A DNA stretch of 64,000 nucleotides from G963675935 sp963803125 (GTDB lineage Bacteria; Planctomycetota; Planctomycetia; Pirellulales; Thermoguttaceae), in the NCBI GenBank assembly GCA_963803125.1, contig CAWDLR010000003.1, positions 2,542,001 to 2,606,000 on the forward strand, read 5' to 3'. Below, in pieces: positions 1 to 8,420 of the stretch. The notes below the pieces were generated by a model. That model saw only the letters and a program-made list of their open reading frames with translations, searched no databases and was not told where the DNA came from. The position numbers and the translations under genes were made by a program. The stretch's first letter is position 1; each line of letters opens with the position of its first letter.

Positions 1-2
1 TC

Positions 3-728
3 CAGGCGATCGCGCTCTGCACGGGCGCCGGCCAGCCGCGCGAGTTGCGCGTGCCCGGCAGCGACCTGCGGGGCGTACACTTCGCAATGGACTTTCTCGG
101 GCAGCAGAACCGCCGCCTGGCTGGCGAGGCGATCGATCCCGCCGCGGCGATCGACGCGCGCGGCAAGCACGTCGTCGTGATCGGCGGCGGCGACACCGGC
201 AGCGACTGCGTCGGCACGGCGATCCGCCAGGGCGCGGCGTCGGTTACGCAACTTGAAATCTTGCCGCGACCGCCCGGGGGCTACAACGCGGAGAGCCCTT
301 GGCCGTTTTGGCCGAAAATCATGCGGACTTCGTCATCGCAGGAGGAGGGCTGCGAGCGGCGCTGGAGCACGCTCAGCAAGGCGCTGGTCGGCGTCGATGG
401 CCAGGTGGCCCGGCTGGAAGCGTGCGAAATCGAGTGGTCATCCGGCCCGAAGGGTTGGGAGATGAAAGAAGTGCCCGGCTCCGATTTCGCCCTGCCCGCC
501 GATCTGATGCTGATCGCAATGGGCTTCGTCCACGTGGTTCATTCCGGGCTCGTGACCGATCTCGGTCTGCAACACGACGGGCACGGCAACGTGGCGGTGC
601 AGGATTGGATGACCAGCGTCCCCGGCGTCTTCGCCGCCGGCGACAGCGTTCGCGGCGCGTCGCTGGTGGTTCACGCCATCAACCAAGGCCGTCTCTGCGC
701 CGCCGCCTGCGATAAGTGGCTGGCGTAG
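3..728 (+). CDS. gltD: Glutamate synthase small subunit, C-terminal part
   Basis: The reading frame is open from the left edge, so the N-terminus, including the iron-sulfur and FAD-binding parts, lies outside the window. The visible part has the GltD block 'GVHFAMDFLGQQNRR' followed by a second dinucleotide-binding motif (VVVIGGGDTGSDCVGTA). Near the C-terminus it has the typical 'GVFAAGDSVRGASLVVHAI' FAD-domain segment. In the family this subunit takes electrons from NAD(P)H and passes them to the large subunit, which makes glutamate from glutamine and 2-oxoglutarate. The large subunit gene would be expected upstream, outside the window. A terminator-like hairpin follows directly. Confidence 0.93.
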   Translation, partial: QAIALCTGAGQPRELRVPGSDLRGVHFAMDFLGQQNRRLAGEAIDPAAAIDARGKHVVVIGGGDTGSDCVGTAIRQGAASVTQLEILPRPPGGYNAESPWPFWPKIMRTSSSQEEGCERRWSTLSKALVGVDGQVARLEACEIEWSSGPKGWEMKEVPGSDFALPADLMLIAMGFVHVVHSGLVTDLGLQHDGHGNVAVQDWMTSVPGVFAAGDSVRGASLVVHAINQGRLCAAACDKWLA

Positions 729-782
729 CGGGCGACTTCCCACGCCGCTCCTTGTCGCGCAAGTGACCCGCCCGCTTTTTTG
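728..782 (+). terminator. Rho-independent terminator after gltD
   Basis: A 7-bp GC stem (728-734 with 769-775) closes a loop of about 34 bases and is followed by a run of six T at 776-781. It begins at the gltD stop codon. The loop is long, so the exact fold is uncertain. Confidence 0.55.
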
Positions 783-806
783 TCGCCCTCGCACGCGACT
801 GAACGA

Positions 807-1709
807 TCACTGCCGCCCGAGCTTCTTCGCCTTGGCGAGATCGGCCTCGGCTTTGGCCAGGTCTCCCTTCTTTCTATAGGCGACGCTGCGCGAATAATAC
901 GCCTCGGCGTATCTCGGATAGAGTTGGACCAGCTTCGTGTAGTCTGCAATCGCCTGGTCGTGCTTGCCTAGCTGTTCGTAGGCGTCACCGCGTTCAAGAT
1001 AGGGGTCGTTGTTCGTCGGGTTCAGCCGCAGGGCTTGAGTGAAGTCGGCAATCGCCTTGTTCAACTCGCGTTTGCCCGCGTAGGCGATGCCGCGGCCGTA
1101 ATATCCGCGCGAGTGCTGCGGGTTGGAGCGGAGGGTTTTGCTGAAGGCGGCGATGGCCCGATCGAAGTCCCCTCTCTGGCAATAGAGCAGATTCAGGTTG
1201 TAGGCGGCCTCGGCAAACGTTCGCGGCTTCAGTTGCAGAGTCTTGGCAAGGTCGGCGATCGCGCGGTCGAGATTTCCCTTGGCAACATAAGCGACGCTGC
1301 GATAGTAATACGCCTCGGCGTAATCCGGTCTCACGCGGATGATACCGGTGAGCTTCGCGATGTCGGTGTCGGCATCCCCCGTCCAGGAAAAGGCGACGTC
1401 CCGGTCGTGATCGGCGTCGGCATTAGCCTGATTAAGGCGATTGGCCTCGGTCAGGTCGGCGACGGCCCCGCCATAATCACCGGCGCGGTAAAGCGCGTCC
1501 GCCCGCTGACGGTAGGCCTCCGCGAAGTTCGGATCACACTCGATCGCTCGTGTGTAGGCGTGGACGGCGCCGTGCAGTCTTCCCCGCATGGCAAGGGCAT
1601 AGCCGCGATCGAACTTCCACTGTGCCCACGGGGCTTGCCCCGCCGCCAAACCGGGCATGCCCACGACGAACAGCACAAATACTGCGGCTATCTCTCGTTT
1701 CGCGTTCAT
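807..1709 (-). CDS. Secreted TPR-repeat protein
   Basis: About 300 residues. The ATG at 1709 is chosen because it gives a clean signal peptide (MNAKREIAAVFVLFVVGMPGLAAGQ). The rest is six to seven tetratricopeptide repeats with the usual spacing, for example 'AEAYYYRSVAYVAKGNLDRA' and similar blocks every 34 residues. TPR proteins act as protein-protein scaffolds. The signal peptide suggests a periplasmic location. No catalytic domain is visible and the partner is unknown. It is a single gene, convergent with gltD and not obviously in an operon. Confidence 0.85.
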   Translation of the reverse strand: MNAKREIAAVFVLFVVGMPGLAAGQAPWAQWKFDRGYALAMRGRLHGAVHAYTRAIECDPNFAEAYRQRADALYRAGDYGGAVADLTEANRLNQANADADHDRDVAFSWTGDADTDIAKLTGIIRVRPDYAEAYYYRSVAYVAKGNLDRAIADLAKTLQLKPRTFAEAAYNLNLLYCQRGDFDRAIAAFSKTLRSNPQHSRGYYGRGIAYAGKRELNKAIADFTQALRLNPTNNDPYLERGDAYEQLGKHDQAIADYTKLVQLYPRYAEAYYSRSVAYRKKGDLAKAEADLAKAKKLGRQ

Positions 1710-1997
1710 GGCAGACGCTCCACGATACGGTTGCGTCACAGCGGCTACTGGCATCCCTGCCCGGCCCCTGGACCCTTCGGCGGGAAAGCAACTTGGCCGC
1801 TTATTACGTCCGCAAATTGCGTGCCCTTCGCAATAACGGCCGAATCTACGGATTTCCTATCGTGGCCCGTTGTCAACTTGAACACAGGGCGCCGTCGTTT
1901 CTTTCCGCTATTCCTTCTTTTGCAGCGAGCGGAGGGCCTCGTAGCCGCCGATTCATCGGTGTAACTGCGCGATCATCCGACAGCATCCGGCCGCATC

Positions 1998-2534
1998 TCA
2001 TTTCTTCCCCGACGGCAGGCGGATCGTCTCGCCATCGACGGCAAAAACGCCGTTGCCGCGATGGTGGATCGTCTTTGGGTCTTTCTTCGCGGGGTCGATC
2101 CAGGCTTTGACGACTTCGAGGATGAAGAAGTTGTACTTCGTGGCCAACTTCGCGTCGATCAGCTTGCATTCCAGATTGGCGTAACACTGGTCGATCAGCG
2201 GGACGTCAACTAATTTGCCGGGCGTGGGCGTGAGGTGGAACTTGCGGAATTTATCGACCCTTCGCCCCGACGTGTTCCCGATGCCGACGACCTCCGCGGC
2301 CAGCTCGACGGTGGGGATATTGATGACGCATTGCTTCGTGGCCTTGAGGTTGGCGAACGAGTGGTTCCGCTCGCTCATGATGATGCCGAGGATCGGCGGC
2401 TCGAAGTCGATCATCGTCTGCCACGACAGCGACATGACGTTGGCCCTGCCCTTCTGCGCGGTCGAGACCAGCACGACCGGGCCCGGTTCGAGCAGGCTGT
2501 AGACTTTGGAGAGGGGAAATGTCTTCTTTCTCAT
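1998..2534 (-). CDS. Flavin reductase-like (FMN-binding split barrel) protein
   Basis: 178 residues, the usual length for the flavin reductase-like/flavoredoxin family. Typical features are the N-terminal 'GPVVLVSTAQKGRANVMSLSW' type strand, 'PPILGIIMSERNHSFANLK' and 'CVINIP'. Members bind FMN and either reduce free flavin or carry electrons; the substrate here cannot be told from sequence. There is no signal peptide, so it should be cytoplasmic. It starts at an ATG and is followed, in transcription order, by the TPR gene after about 290 bases. In that gap I see no gene. Confidence 0.82.
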   Translation of the reverse strand: MRKKTFPLSKVYSLLEPGPVVLVSTAQKGRANVMSLSWQTMIDFEPPILGIIMSERNHSFANLKATKQCVINIPTVELAAEVVGIGNTSGRRVDKFRKFHLTPTPGKLVDVPLIDQCYANLECKLIDAKLATKYNFFILEVVKAWIDPAKKDPKTIHHRGNGVFAVDGETIRLPSGKK

Positions 2535-2564
2535 GTTATTATTACCGGCCGAGAAGAGAGCCAG

Positions 2565-2780
2565 TCAGAACCGCCGGTACACTTCGATAGGCCATCGCTT
2601 CAAAACCTCCGCGATGTCCTTGCCGGCGCCGGGTAGATCTTCCTCGTTGCGAATGCGACGCACTTCCCCGAGAAACTGAGGATCATTGGCCGCAATCCAA
2701 TCTTCAAGATCGTCCAGACTCTGGGCGCTGACGAGAACGCTTTGCGGTATCTCTACGGTGCGATCGGATGAATCAGCCAT
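2565..2780 (-). CDS. Small hypothetical protein (71 aa)
   Basis: A 71-residue acidic protein starting 'MADSSDRTVEIPQSVLVS' with no membrane segment or recognised domain. It lies 30 bases upstream of the flavin-reductase gene on the same strand, so the two may be co-transcribed. The middle (DDLEDWIAANDPQFLGEVRR) looks helical and resembles small antitoxin or adaptor-like proteins only in general character. No toxin partner is seen. It is accepted on codon usage and arrangement rather than on homology. Confidence 0.45.
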   Translation of the reverse strand: MADSSDRTVEIPQSVLVSAQSLDDLEDWIAANDPQFLGEVRRIRNEEDLPGAGKDIAEVLKRWPIEVYRRF

Positions 2781-2816
2781 ACGACTACCCTTTCCCGAAT
2801 GCTCTGATAGTTACTA

Positions 2817-2947
2817 TGAGGGTCTCCTGGAATTGCCGCGGCAGAAACAGGCTGTAGGAGGCGTCTCCTGACGCCGATCGCGCCGGTGCAAAGACCCAAT
2901 CGGCGACAGGAGTCGCCTCCTACAATCTGAATTCCAGGACACCCTCA
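2817..2947. repeat. Nested inverted repeat, MITE-like
   Basis: Outer arms (about 18 bp, 2817-2834 and 2929-2946) are inverted with one mismatch and enclose a second palindrome (2854-2923) of the 'GTAGGAGGCG' family. TTACTAT occurs on both sides (2811-2817 and 2949-2955) and could be a target-site duplication, although it is offset by two bases. The inner module recurs at 15237, 32149 and 49642, without these outer arms. Confidence 0.6.
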
Positions 2948-3008
2948 ATTACTATAGCGGGGGTCACCCGTGGCAGCAAGCAGAGGAGCGCTTTTCCACA
3001 CGTTTCCG

Positions 3009-4040
3009 CTATGGAAACAGCGAACGCTGTCCGGGGCCGCCGGGCTGTTCGGCGGGAGTGATGCCAAGGTGCTCGTAGGCGGCCGGCGTCAATTTTCGGC
3101 CGCGGGGAGTGCGAACCAACAACTCGCTGCGGAGCAGGAACGGCTCGACCTCGTCGATCAGCGTATCGGGCGAGAGATTCATCGTGTGCGCGACCGCCTC
3201 GACCCCCACCGGACCGCCGACAAAGACGCGGCCGATCGTCTCCAGGTACTTGCGATCTTGCGAATCGAGCCCGAGCGGATCGATCCCCTGCATCGCCAGG
3301 GCGTCGCGGGCGACTGCCAGCGTGATCTTTCCATCGGCCTTGCTCTGGGCATAATCGCGCACCCAGCGGAGGCGGTTGTTCGCCAAGCGTGGCGTGCCGC
3401 GGCTGCGACCGGCAATCTCGGCCGCGGCGCTATCGACAATCTCGACCCGCAGCTTCTTCGCGTTGCGGCGAACGATTTCCGCCAACTGCTCGACCGTGTA
3501 GAAGTCCAAGTGCTCCCGGGTTACGAAGCGGTCGCGCAACGGCGCCGAGAGCAGGCCGCTGCGGGTAGTGGCCCCGATGAGCGTGAACGGGCGGAGCGAC
3601 ATGTTGATCACCCGCGCGTTCACCCCCTCGCCCAATGTCAGATCGACGCGAAAATCCTCCATCGCCGGATAGAGAAACTCCTCGACGGCCTTGGGCAGGC
3701 GGTGAATCTCGTCGATGAACAGGACCGACCGTTCCTCGGCGTTGGTCAGATAGGGGATCAGGTCCTTGGGGGCGGCCAGGGCGGCGCCGCTGGCGATCTG
3801 GAAGCCGACGCCCAGATCGCGCGGAATGCACATCGCGAAGGTCGTCTTTCCCAAGCCGGGGGGCCCATCGAAGAGGATGTGCCCCAGCGGCTCTCCCCGC
3901 TTCGCCGCGGCATCGACCGCGATCTCCAGCCGGGCGTAGACTTCCCGCTGGCCGACCATGTCCTGCATGTGCTGCGGACGCAAGTCGCGGTCCTTATCGT
4001 CATATTCTGCCGCGGCTTGCAGCATCGGTTCACGTGCCAT
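3009..4040 (-). CDS. ruvB: Holliday junction branch migration helicase RuvB
   Basis: 343 residues from the ATG at 4040. The longer open frame upstream has no RuvB-like sequence. RuvB is the AAA+ motor that drives branch migration with RuvA at recombination junctions. Visible motifs: Walker A 'GPPGLGKTTFA' (about residue 60), Walker B 'LFIDEIHRL' (about 110), sensor/arginine-finger block 'GATTRSGLLSAPLRDRF' (about 155), sensor 2 'RSRGTPRLANNRLRWVRD' and the C-terminal winged-helix region ending 'PAAYEHLGI'. Length and all key residues fit a functional enzyme. ruvA and ruvC are not adjacent. Confidence 0.96.
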   Translation of the reverse strand: MAREPMLQAAAEYDDKDRDLRPQHMQDMVGQREVYARLEIAVDAAAKRGEPLGHILFDGPPGLGKTTFAMCIPRDLGVGFQIASGAALAAPKDLIPYLTNAEERSVLFIDEIHRLPKAVEEFLYPAMEDFRVDLTLGEGVNARVINMSLRPFTLIGATTRSGLLSAPLRDRFVTREHLDFYTVEQLAEIVRRNAKKLRVEIVDSAAAEIAGRSRGTPRLANNRLRWVRDYAQSKADGKITLAVARDALAMQGIDPLGLDSQDRKYLETIGRVFVGGPVGVEAVAHTMNLSPDTLIDEVEPFLLRSELLVRTPRGRKLTPAAYEHLGITPAEQPGGPGQRSLFP

Positions 4041-4155
4041 AACCACACAGTATAGGAGGGGACAGGCCAAGGGGCCAGCGGTGGCGGAAGATCGGTATTC
4101 TCGATCAAATCGGTTTCTGGTATGATCGGCGTAGACAGAAAGGATTCTGGCACTT

Positions 4156-4434
4156 ATGAACGGATTCGACTCTCCTACCGCGCTATGGATCTTGGTGGTT
4201 GCGCAAATCGTCGGTGTTCTGACGGCGTTTGTGGCGAGGTTTAGTGAAGGATCGCCCCGCCAGGCGATCAGCCAGAACGTCTTTTTCGCCGTCCTCCTGC
4301 TAATGGGGGCTGCTGCGCTGCTGGCGATGGCGGTTGGGCCGGGCTGCTGGCTGGGTTGCGCGACGACGTTGGCCGTGATGATTTTGACGGTCACTTGCGA
4401 CTTCCGTCGAGGCCGACAGTCGGCGACCTGGTGA
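4156..4434 (+). CDS. Small membrane protein (92 aa)
   Basis: A 92-residue protein divergent from ruvB, with an AAAGGA ribosome-binding site about 15 bases before the ATG. It has two to three hydrophobic segments (about residues 10-28, 42-60 and 63-80) and a short basic C-terminus, so it should sit in the inner membrane with the tail in the cytoplasm. No family is recognised and no function is proposed. Confidence 0.6.
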   Translation: MNGFDSPTALWILVVAQIVGVLTAFVARFSEGSPRQAISQNVFFAVLLLMGAAALLAMAVGPGCWLGCATTLAVMILTVTCDFRRGRQSATW

Positions 4435-4475
4435 GCCTTCGGGCGGCGGCCGCATCGCTGCAGCCGCCCCGCGCT

Positions 4476-4500
4476 GGGGTGGCAGTTCAACTGCCACCCC
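4476..4500. repeat. Perfect 12-bp-arm palindrome
   Basis: A 25-base near-continuous palindrome (arm GGGGTGGCAGTT, one-base centre) just after the small membrane protein. It resembles the GGGGCGGCAGT palindrome at 34267-34332. The rest of the 394-base gap up to 4828 holds nothing I can assign. Confidence 0.65.
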
Positions 4501-4828
4501 AACCATGAGCGACGATCGCGCCGGAATTGTTCCACCAGCTTCACCAGATTGGCGGAAAACGGCCTCGATACGATCGTGCAATCCGCCAAAATCGAAAAAA
4601 ATCTTCCTTTCGGTAGAACCGGCAACCGAAACCTATATTCAGGCAGCAATCTATCGGATACGGGCGTTGCCTGGGGGGGCAATTCCGCAATCCTGTCGCT
4701 GAGACTGTGAAGCGATAGGCCCTCCCACGCTGGTCCGACCGGTCTCGTTGCTGGGCTGACCAGATCAATTCACTGACTTCCCCGGCGAACTTTCTTCGCT
4801 CGGGGTGCAGCCACCGAGGAGGGAGAAA

Positions 4829-5797
4829 ATGCGACGTCTCTTAACGGGTTTCGTGGTCGCCGCTCTGATCGCGGTCGTTCCCGCGCTGGCGCTGGCCAGC
4901 AACCAGCAGGTTGCCGAAGAAATCGCCAACCGCTTCAATAACAGCGGCCAAATGAGCGGCCACTGGAAGATTGGCGTGAAGTATCAGAATCGCACGGCTT
5001 GGCTCCAGGGGCAAGTCGCCAGCGCCGAGCAGATGAAAATGGCCCTGCGGCTGACCTTTAAGACCGCAAGCGTCGATCGGATCGTCAACGAGTTGAGCAT
5101 CGCTCCGTCCGAGGTTGCTCAGCCCGCCAAGGTTGAGACGGTCAAGATCAACGTGACCGATCCGGGCAGCCATGCGGCGCAGACGGGCTACAATCCGCTC
5201 CGCGAGCAGAGCGCAGTGCCGGCTGCAAACGCCAAGCAGCCGCAGAAGGCCGGTTTCCTGACGCGGTGGGAGGCGCTCACTCATCGGAAGCCCAAGACAG
5301 AAACCTCGCAACCGCAGTCGCAACCGCTGCCGATGCGCGAAATGGCGCCCGCCCGCGACGACCAGACGCCGAACTCGAAGGCCTCGGCCATTCGGCAAGT
5401 CTCGGCCGAGGAGCCGCAAGAGCTTCCGGCGGCCCAATATGCGAATCCCGCGGCCCGCGCTGCTGTGATGCAACCGGTACCGCGCGGTCCAGTCGGGCCG
5501 ATCGCCGCTCCGCCGCTGCCGATGTATCAACCCGGCGCCGCCCAGGCGGGCGCCTCCCGGGCCTGCTACGATCAGCCCTGCATGCCCAACTATGCCTGGC
5601 CAAGCTATGCCGCGTACCCGAACTACGCCGCCGTGACCTATCCGAAGCAGTATTCGCCCACGGCTTGGCCGTACATCGGACCCTTCTATCCCTATCCGCA
5701 AGTGCCGTTGGGATGGCGCAAGGTCACCTTGGAATGGGATAGCGGTTGGTGGTTCCTCGACTTCAAAGATCAGCCGGCAAGCTGTTGGCAGAGATAA
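4829..5797 (+). CDS. Secreted BON-domain protein with Pro/Tyr-rich tail
   Basis: 322 residues. The ATG at 4829 is chosen because GAGGAGGG (4816-4823) is well placed and a signal peptide follows (MRRLLTGFVVAALIAVVPALALA). A BON-like domain covers about residues 28-95 (GHWKIGVKYQNRTAWLQGQV ... VDRIVNELSI). The middle is a low-complexity linker and the C-terminal 90 residues are rich in Pro, Tyr and Ala, ending with 'GWWFLDFKDQPASCWQR'. BON domains bind phospholipid or join envelope complexes; the role here is unknown. It is one of three secreted BON proteins in the window (also 25139 and 40639). Confidence 0.82.
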   Translation: MRRLLTGFVVAALIAVVPALALASNQQVAEEIANRFNNSGQMSGHWKIGVKYQNRTAWLQGQVASAEQMKMALRLTFKTASVDRIVNELSIAPSEVAQPAKVETVKINVTDPGSHAAQTGYNPLREQSAVPAANAKQPQKAGFLTRWEALTHRKPKTETSQPQSQPLPMREMAPARDDQTPNSKASAIRQVSAEEPQELPAAQYANPAARAAVMQPVPRGPVGPIAAPPLPMYQPGAAQAGASRACYDQPCMPNYAWPSYAAYPNYAAVTYPKQYSPTAWPYIGPFYPYPQVPLGWRKVTLEWDSGWWFLDFKDQPASCWQR

Positions 5798-5856
5798 CCG
5801 GCAATCGACCGCTGGTTGACGCCGCGGCGATCTTCGCCCAGCGAACTGGAGATTCA

Positions 5857-5895
5857 AGCCCCCACTCGGCACGCCGACGTGGGGGCTTTCGTTTC
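5857..5895 (+). terminator. Rho-independent terminator after BON gene
   Basis: The arms AGCCCCCAC (5857-5865) and GTGGGGGCT (5879-5887) form a strong 9-bp stem followed by a T-rich stretch. It lies 60 bases after the BON gene stop. Apart from this, the gap 5798-6125 holds no gene. Confidence 0.8.
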
Positions 5896-6125
5896 TTGCC
5901 CCCCCGGAACTCCCCAGTTTCGATACGTCAATAGTCCGGTATTCTCTCCCGAAATCTGCCGGAACCCCGGAATCGTGCGGAATCGTGTCCAGAGGAGTAT
6001 CGCCGCGCAGCATCATTATTCTCCCCATGGTCTCGCGGCATCGACGCATCGTTATCGGCTGCGGCGGCGGGCGCATTTTCGATGTGCCCGCGCCGCGGCG
6101 GGAAGGGAAGCTCGTCGAACGGCGC

Positions 6126-6566
6126 TCACCGGGAAGAGACCGCGATATCGGCGGTGTTGTTGCCGGGCTTGATCTCCACGATGAGCTTCGACTGGTGATT
6201 GAATCGCGGCGGAACCGCCTCGACCTTCTCGGGGACCATTTCACCGGGCTGGCCAAATGCCTTGGGGACCATCTTGCCGGTCTTTCGCAGGGCACGAATC
6301 TCGACGCGATTCCGGCCGATGGCGGGTCCGATTCCGGCGGGGAGATGATATCGGCCACCCTCGATTTTCCCTCCTGCCACGGCGCCATGCGCTCCTGCGA
6401 GCGGCGTAAAAAGAATCGAGCCTTCCAGCAGCGGTTTTCCGTCGAGCGTCACGGCGCCCCCGACCGCGCCGCGATCCGCTCCCCGCCCACCGCACCCGGA
6501 TAAGAACAGGAGCGCGAGTGACAGCAGGATTGGAGGTAAGCGATTGCTCGCGGTCGAGGAGAACAT
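6126..6566 (-). CDS. Lipoprotein with carboxypeptidase-regulatory-like fold
   Basis: About 146 residues from the ATG at 6566, with an AGG-rich site just upstream. The N-terminus is a lipoprotein signal (LALLFLSGCGG, lipid on Cys). The rest has the pattern common in planctomycete small lipoproteins: 'GAVTLDGKPLLEGSILFTPL' and a C-terminal 'SKLIVEIKPGNNTADIAVSS', a beta-sandwich like the carboxypeptidase-regulatory domain. It lies 12 bases after the DUF1559 prepilin gene. This pairing is frequent in planctomycetes and suggests co-transcription and a shared surface role. Confidence 0.85.
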   Translation of the reverse strand: MFSSTASNRLPPILLSLALLFLSGCGGRGADRGAVGGAVTLDGKPLLEGSILFTPLAGAHGAVAGGKIEGGRYHLPAGIGPAIGRNRVEIRALRKTGKMVPKAFGQPGEMVPEKVEAVPPRFNHQSKLIVEIKPGNNTADIAVSSR

Positions 6567-6578
6567 GAACACCTCGGT

Positions 6579-7550
6579 TCATTCGTCAACGTTATTGCCG
6601 TCGGCGATCCATCCGAGACTCTGCCAGGTGGCGGTGTCGATCGCGTCTTGGAGAAAGCGCACGCTGCCGTCGCAGAAGGTGGCATTCACGCCTCCCGGAT
6701 GGCGGCTGCGGGGACTGGCGTAATTGGCGTCGTCGCCTCCGGCGACGCAAGGCAGGTCCAGCGACGAATCGCTGGGACTGCCGCCGTCCGGGCAAAACTG
6801 GTAACAGATGTTGTCGGGAGCGGTGGAATTCGGACCGAGGGTGACGAACAATGTCTGGCAGCCGGCGCGATTCGTCCAGAAGTCGCCGCGATTGTCGTTG
6901 GCGCTGACGCCCCTGAGGTATTCGGCCACGGCCATGGTGTGACTGGCGCCGTCTTCGATCTCTTGCAGTCCCCTTCCGCGGTGGTAGCAAAAAGCGGCGC
7001 GCCGCGCAGGAACGCCGTCGCTCAGCGCATCGCCGTCGTTCAGCCCGGAGAAAACGCCGAGATAGTTGGTCTTGGGCACGTGGAACGTATAGCCCGGTCC
7101 CCAATCCATTTTGTCTTCGCCGTAGCCGTCGCTGGGGCAGAGCAGCATCGGAAAAGAGAGTTGCGGCACGCCGGCCCATTGGTCGGGCTTATACCAGGGA
7201 TTGTTCAGATCGAAGCGCGGCCCGTGGATCGCCGCGTAGTACGAATCCTGCTCCATGTACGGCATGAGGAAGTGCAGCAGATAGACCCACTCGTAGCTGC
7301 CGTTGGCGTAGTCGTAGGAGAAGCGGACTTTGGAATTGATGCCCGGCGGCAATTTGCCGTACTGGCAGGCGAAATTGTGAAGAGCGACGCCGATCTGGTG
7401 CAGGTTGTTGGAGCACTGTGCGCGGCGTCCCGCCTCGCGTGCCGCCTGCACCGCGGGCAACAGCAGGGCAATCAAGATGCCGATGATCGTGATCACCACC
7501 AACAACTCCACCAGGGTGAACCCGCCGTCACTTCGGGAATTGGAATGCAT
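6579..7550 (-). CDS. DUF1559 prepilin-like protein (H-X9-DG type)
   Basis: 323 residues from the ATG at 7550. The type IV pilin-like N-terminus 'GGFTLVELLVVITIIGILIA' would be cut after the Gly by prepilin peptidase. It is followed by 'LLPAVQAAREAGRRAQCSNNL', typical of DUF1559. The C-terminal signature 'HPGGVNATFCDGSVRFL' (His, nine residues, Asp-Gly) is present. Planctomycete genomes carry many copies of this family. They are thought to form pseudopilus-like or surface structures, with no defined function. It heads an operon with the lipoprotein downstream. Confidence 0.95.
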   Translation of the reverse strand: MHSNSRSDGGFTLVELLVVITIIGILIALLLPAVQAAREAGRRAQCSNNLHQIGVALHNFACQYGKLPPGINSKVRFSYDYANGSYEWVYLLHFLMPYMEQDSYYAAIHGPRFDLNNPWYKPDQWAGVPQLSFPMLLCPSDGYGEDKMDWGPGYTFHVPKTNYLGVFSGLNDGDALSDGVPARRAAFCYHRGRGLQEIEDGASHTMAVAEYLRGVSANDNRGDFWTNRAGCQTLFVTLGPNSTAPDNICYQFCPDGGSPSDSSLDLPCVAGGDDANYASPRSRHPGGVNATFCDGSVRFLQDAIDTATWQSLGWIADGNNVDE

Positions 7551-7583
7551 GGCCAATCGCCCTTCCTGTGCTGTTCGCGCGCG

Positions 7584-8420
7584 TCACGCGCGCAGCGGCG
7601 AGGGCACTCCCCCCGCCACGTCTATCGAATACTTCCCGTACCGGAGAGCCGCATCGGCCATGGCCAGAACGTTTTCGGGGGGGACTCCCAGCACGATGGC
7701 GTGGATGTGCGAGAAAATCAGTCCACCGCCCGGGGCGAATATCCGCATGCGCTCCCTCACCTGTTCTCTCACCTGGTCGGCGGATCCGTTGGGGAGCACG
7801 GTTTGCGTTTCCGCGCCGCCTCCCCAGAAGACGATTCTCCCGCCGAAGCGTTTTTTCAGTTCTGCCGGGTCCATTCGCGCCGTGGTCGTCTGGATCGGAT
7901 TCAAGCAATCGACGCCCGCTTCGATGAAATGCTCCATCAAGTTGAAGATCGATCCGCAGCAATGATAGAGCGTCTTCGCATCACTGTTGCGGTGGACATA
8001 GTCGGTCATGATGCGGATATTCGGGACATACAGGTCCCTGAAGATCTTCGGACTGAACAGTTCGCCTTTTTGCGTGCCCCAGTCGGTTCCCGACATGAAG
8101 ATCACGTCGATGTACTTTCCCACGGCTTGCAGGTAGATGCGGATGTTTTCAATGGCCCGTTCGGCGGTGGCCTGCAAGATGGAGAAGGCGTAATCCGGCT
8201 CGGCGACCAGGCGGTAGAGCCAATCGGTGATGGTGTGGCCAGCGAAGATCCCGTTCCAGCCCAAGTAGGCCTGCAAGAATCCGCCGAGGATCGCGTATTC
8301 CGTATTTTCGTAGAGTTCTTTGGCCGACGTCTCGAGTTGTCGCAGGTGTTCGTCGCTGTAGAGCGGGATCGATGCGGCCCAGTCTTCCGGACTCATCTTT
8401 TCGTCGAGATTTTCGCTCAT
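7584..8420 (-). CDS. Uroporphyrinogen decarboxylase-family protein, C-terminal part (frameshifted)
   Basis: 278 residues carrying the C-terminal two thirds of a URO-D/MtaA-like TIM barrel: 'DVIFMSGTDWGTQKGELFSP', 'TLYHCCGSIFNLMEHFIEAG', 'CLNPIQTTTARMDP' and 'GGGLIFSHIHAIVLGVPPEN'. The nominal ATG overlaps the stop of the upstream piece as ATGA, but the frame is open further upstream and encodes 'FDRACPTGMSENLDEK', which continues the N-terminal part. The two pieces are therefore one gene. In planctomycetes such proteins are usually not heme enzymes but cobalamin- or methyl-transfer-like members with unknown substrates. Confidence 0.85.
   Translation of the reverse strand: MSENLDEKMSPEDWAASIPLYSDEHLRQLETSAKELYENTEYAILGGFLQAYLGWNGIFAGHTITDWLYRLVAEPDYAFSILQATAERAIENIRIYLQAVGKYIDVIFMSGTDWGTQKGELFSPKIFRDLYVPNIRIMTDYVHRNSDAKTLYHCCGSIFNLMEHFIEAGVDCLNPIQTTTARMDPAELKKRFGGRIVFWGGGAETQTVLPNGSADQVREQVRERMRIFAPGGGLIFSHIHAIVLGVPPENVLAMADAALRYGKYSIDVAGGVPSPLRA

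Noticed and set aside
4040..4682. N-terminal extension of the ruvB frame (to 557 residues)
   Set aside because: The added sequence has no similarity to RuvB and overlaps a divergent small gene; the ATG at 4040 gives the normal RuvB length.
4841..6388. Long minus-strand frame opposite the BON gene
   Set aside because: Arg/Pro-rich shadow of the real coding strand in high-GC DNA, with no start signal or protein pattern.
8417..8420. Translational coupling of two separate genes at an ATGA overlap in the URO-D locus
   Set aside because: The downstream frame continues upstream of that ATG with family-like residues, so the overlap is a by-product of a frameshift.
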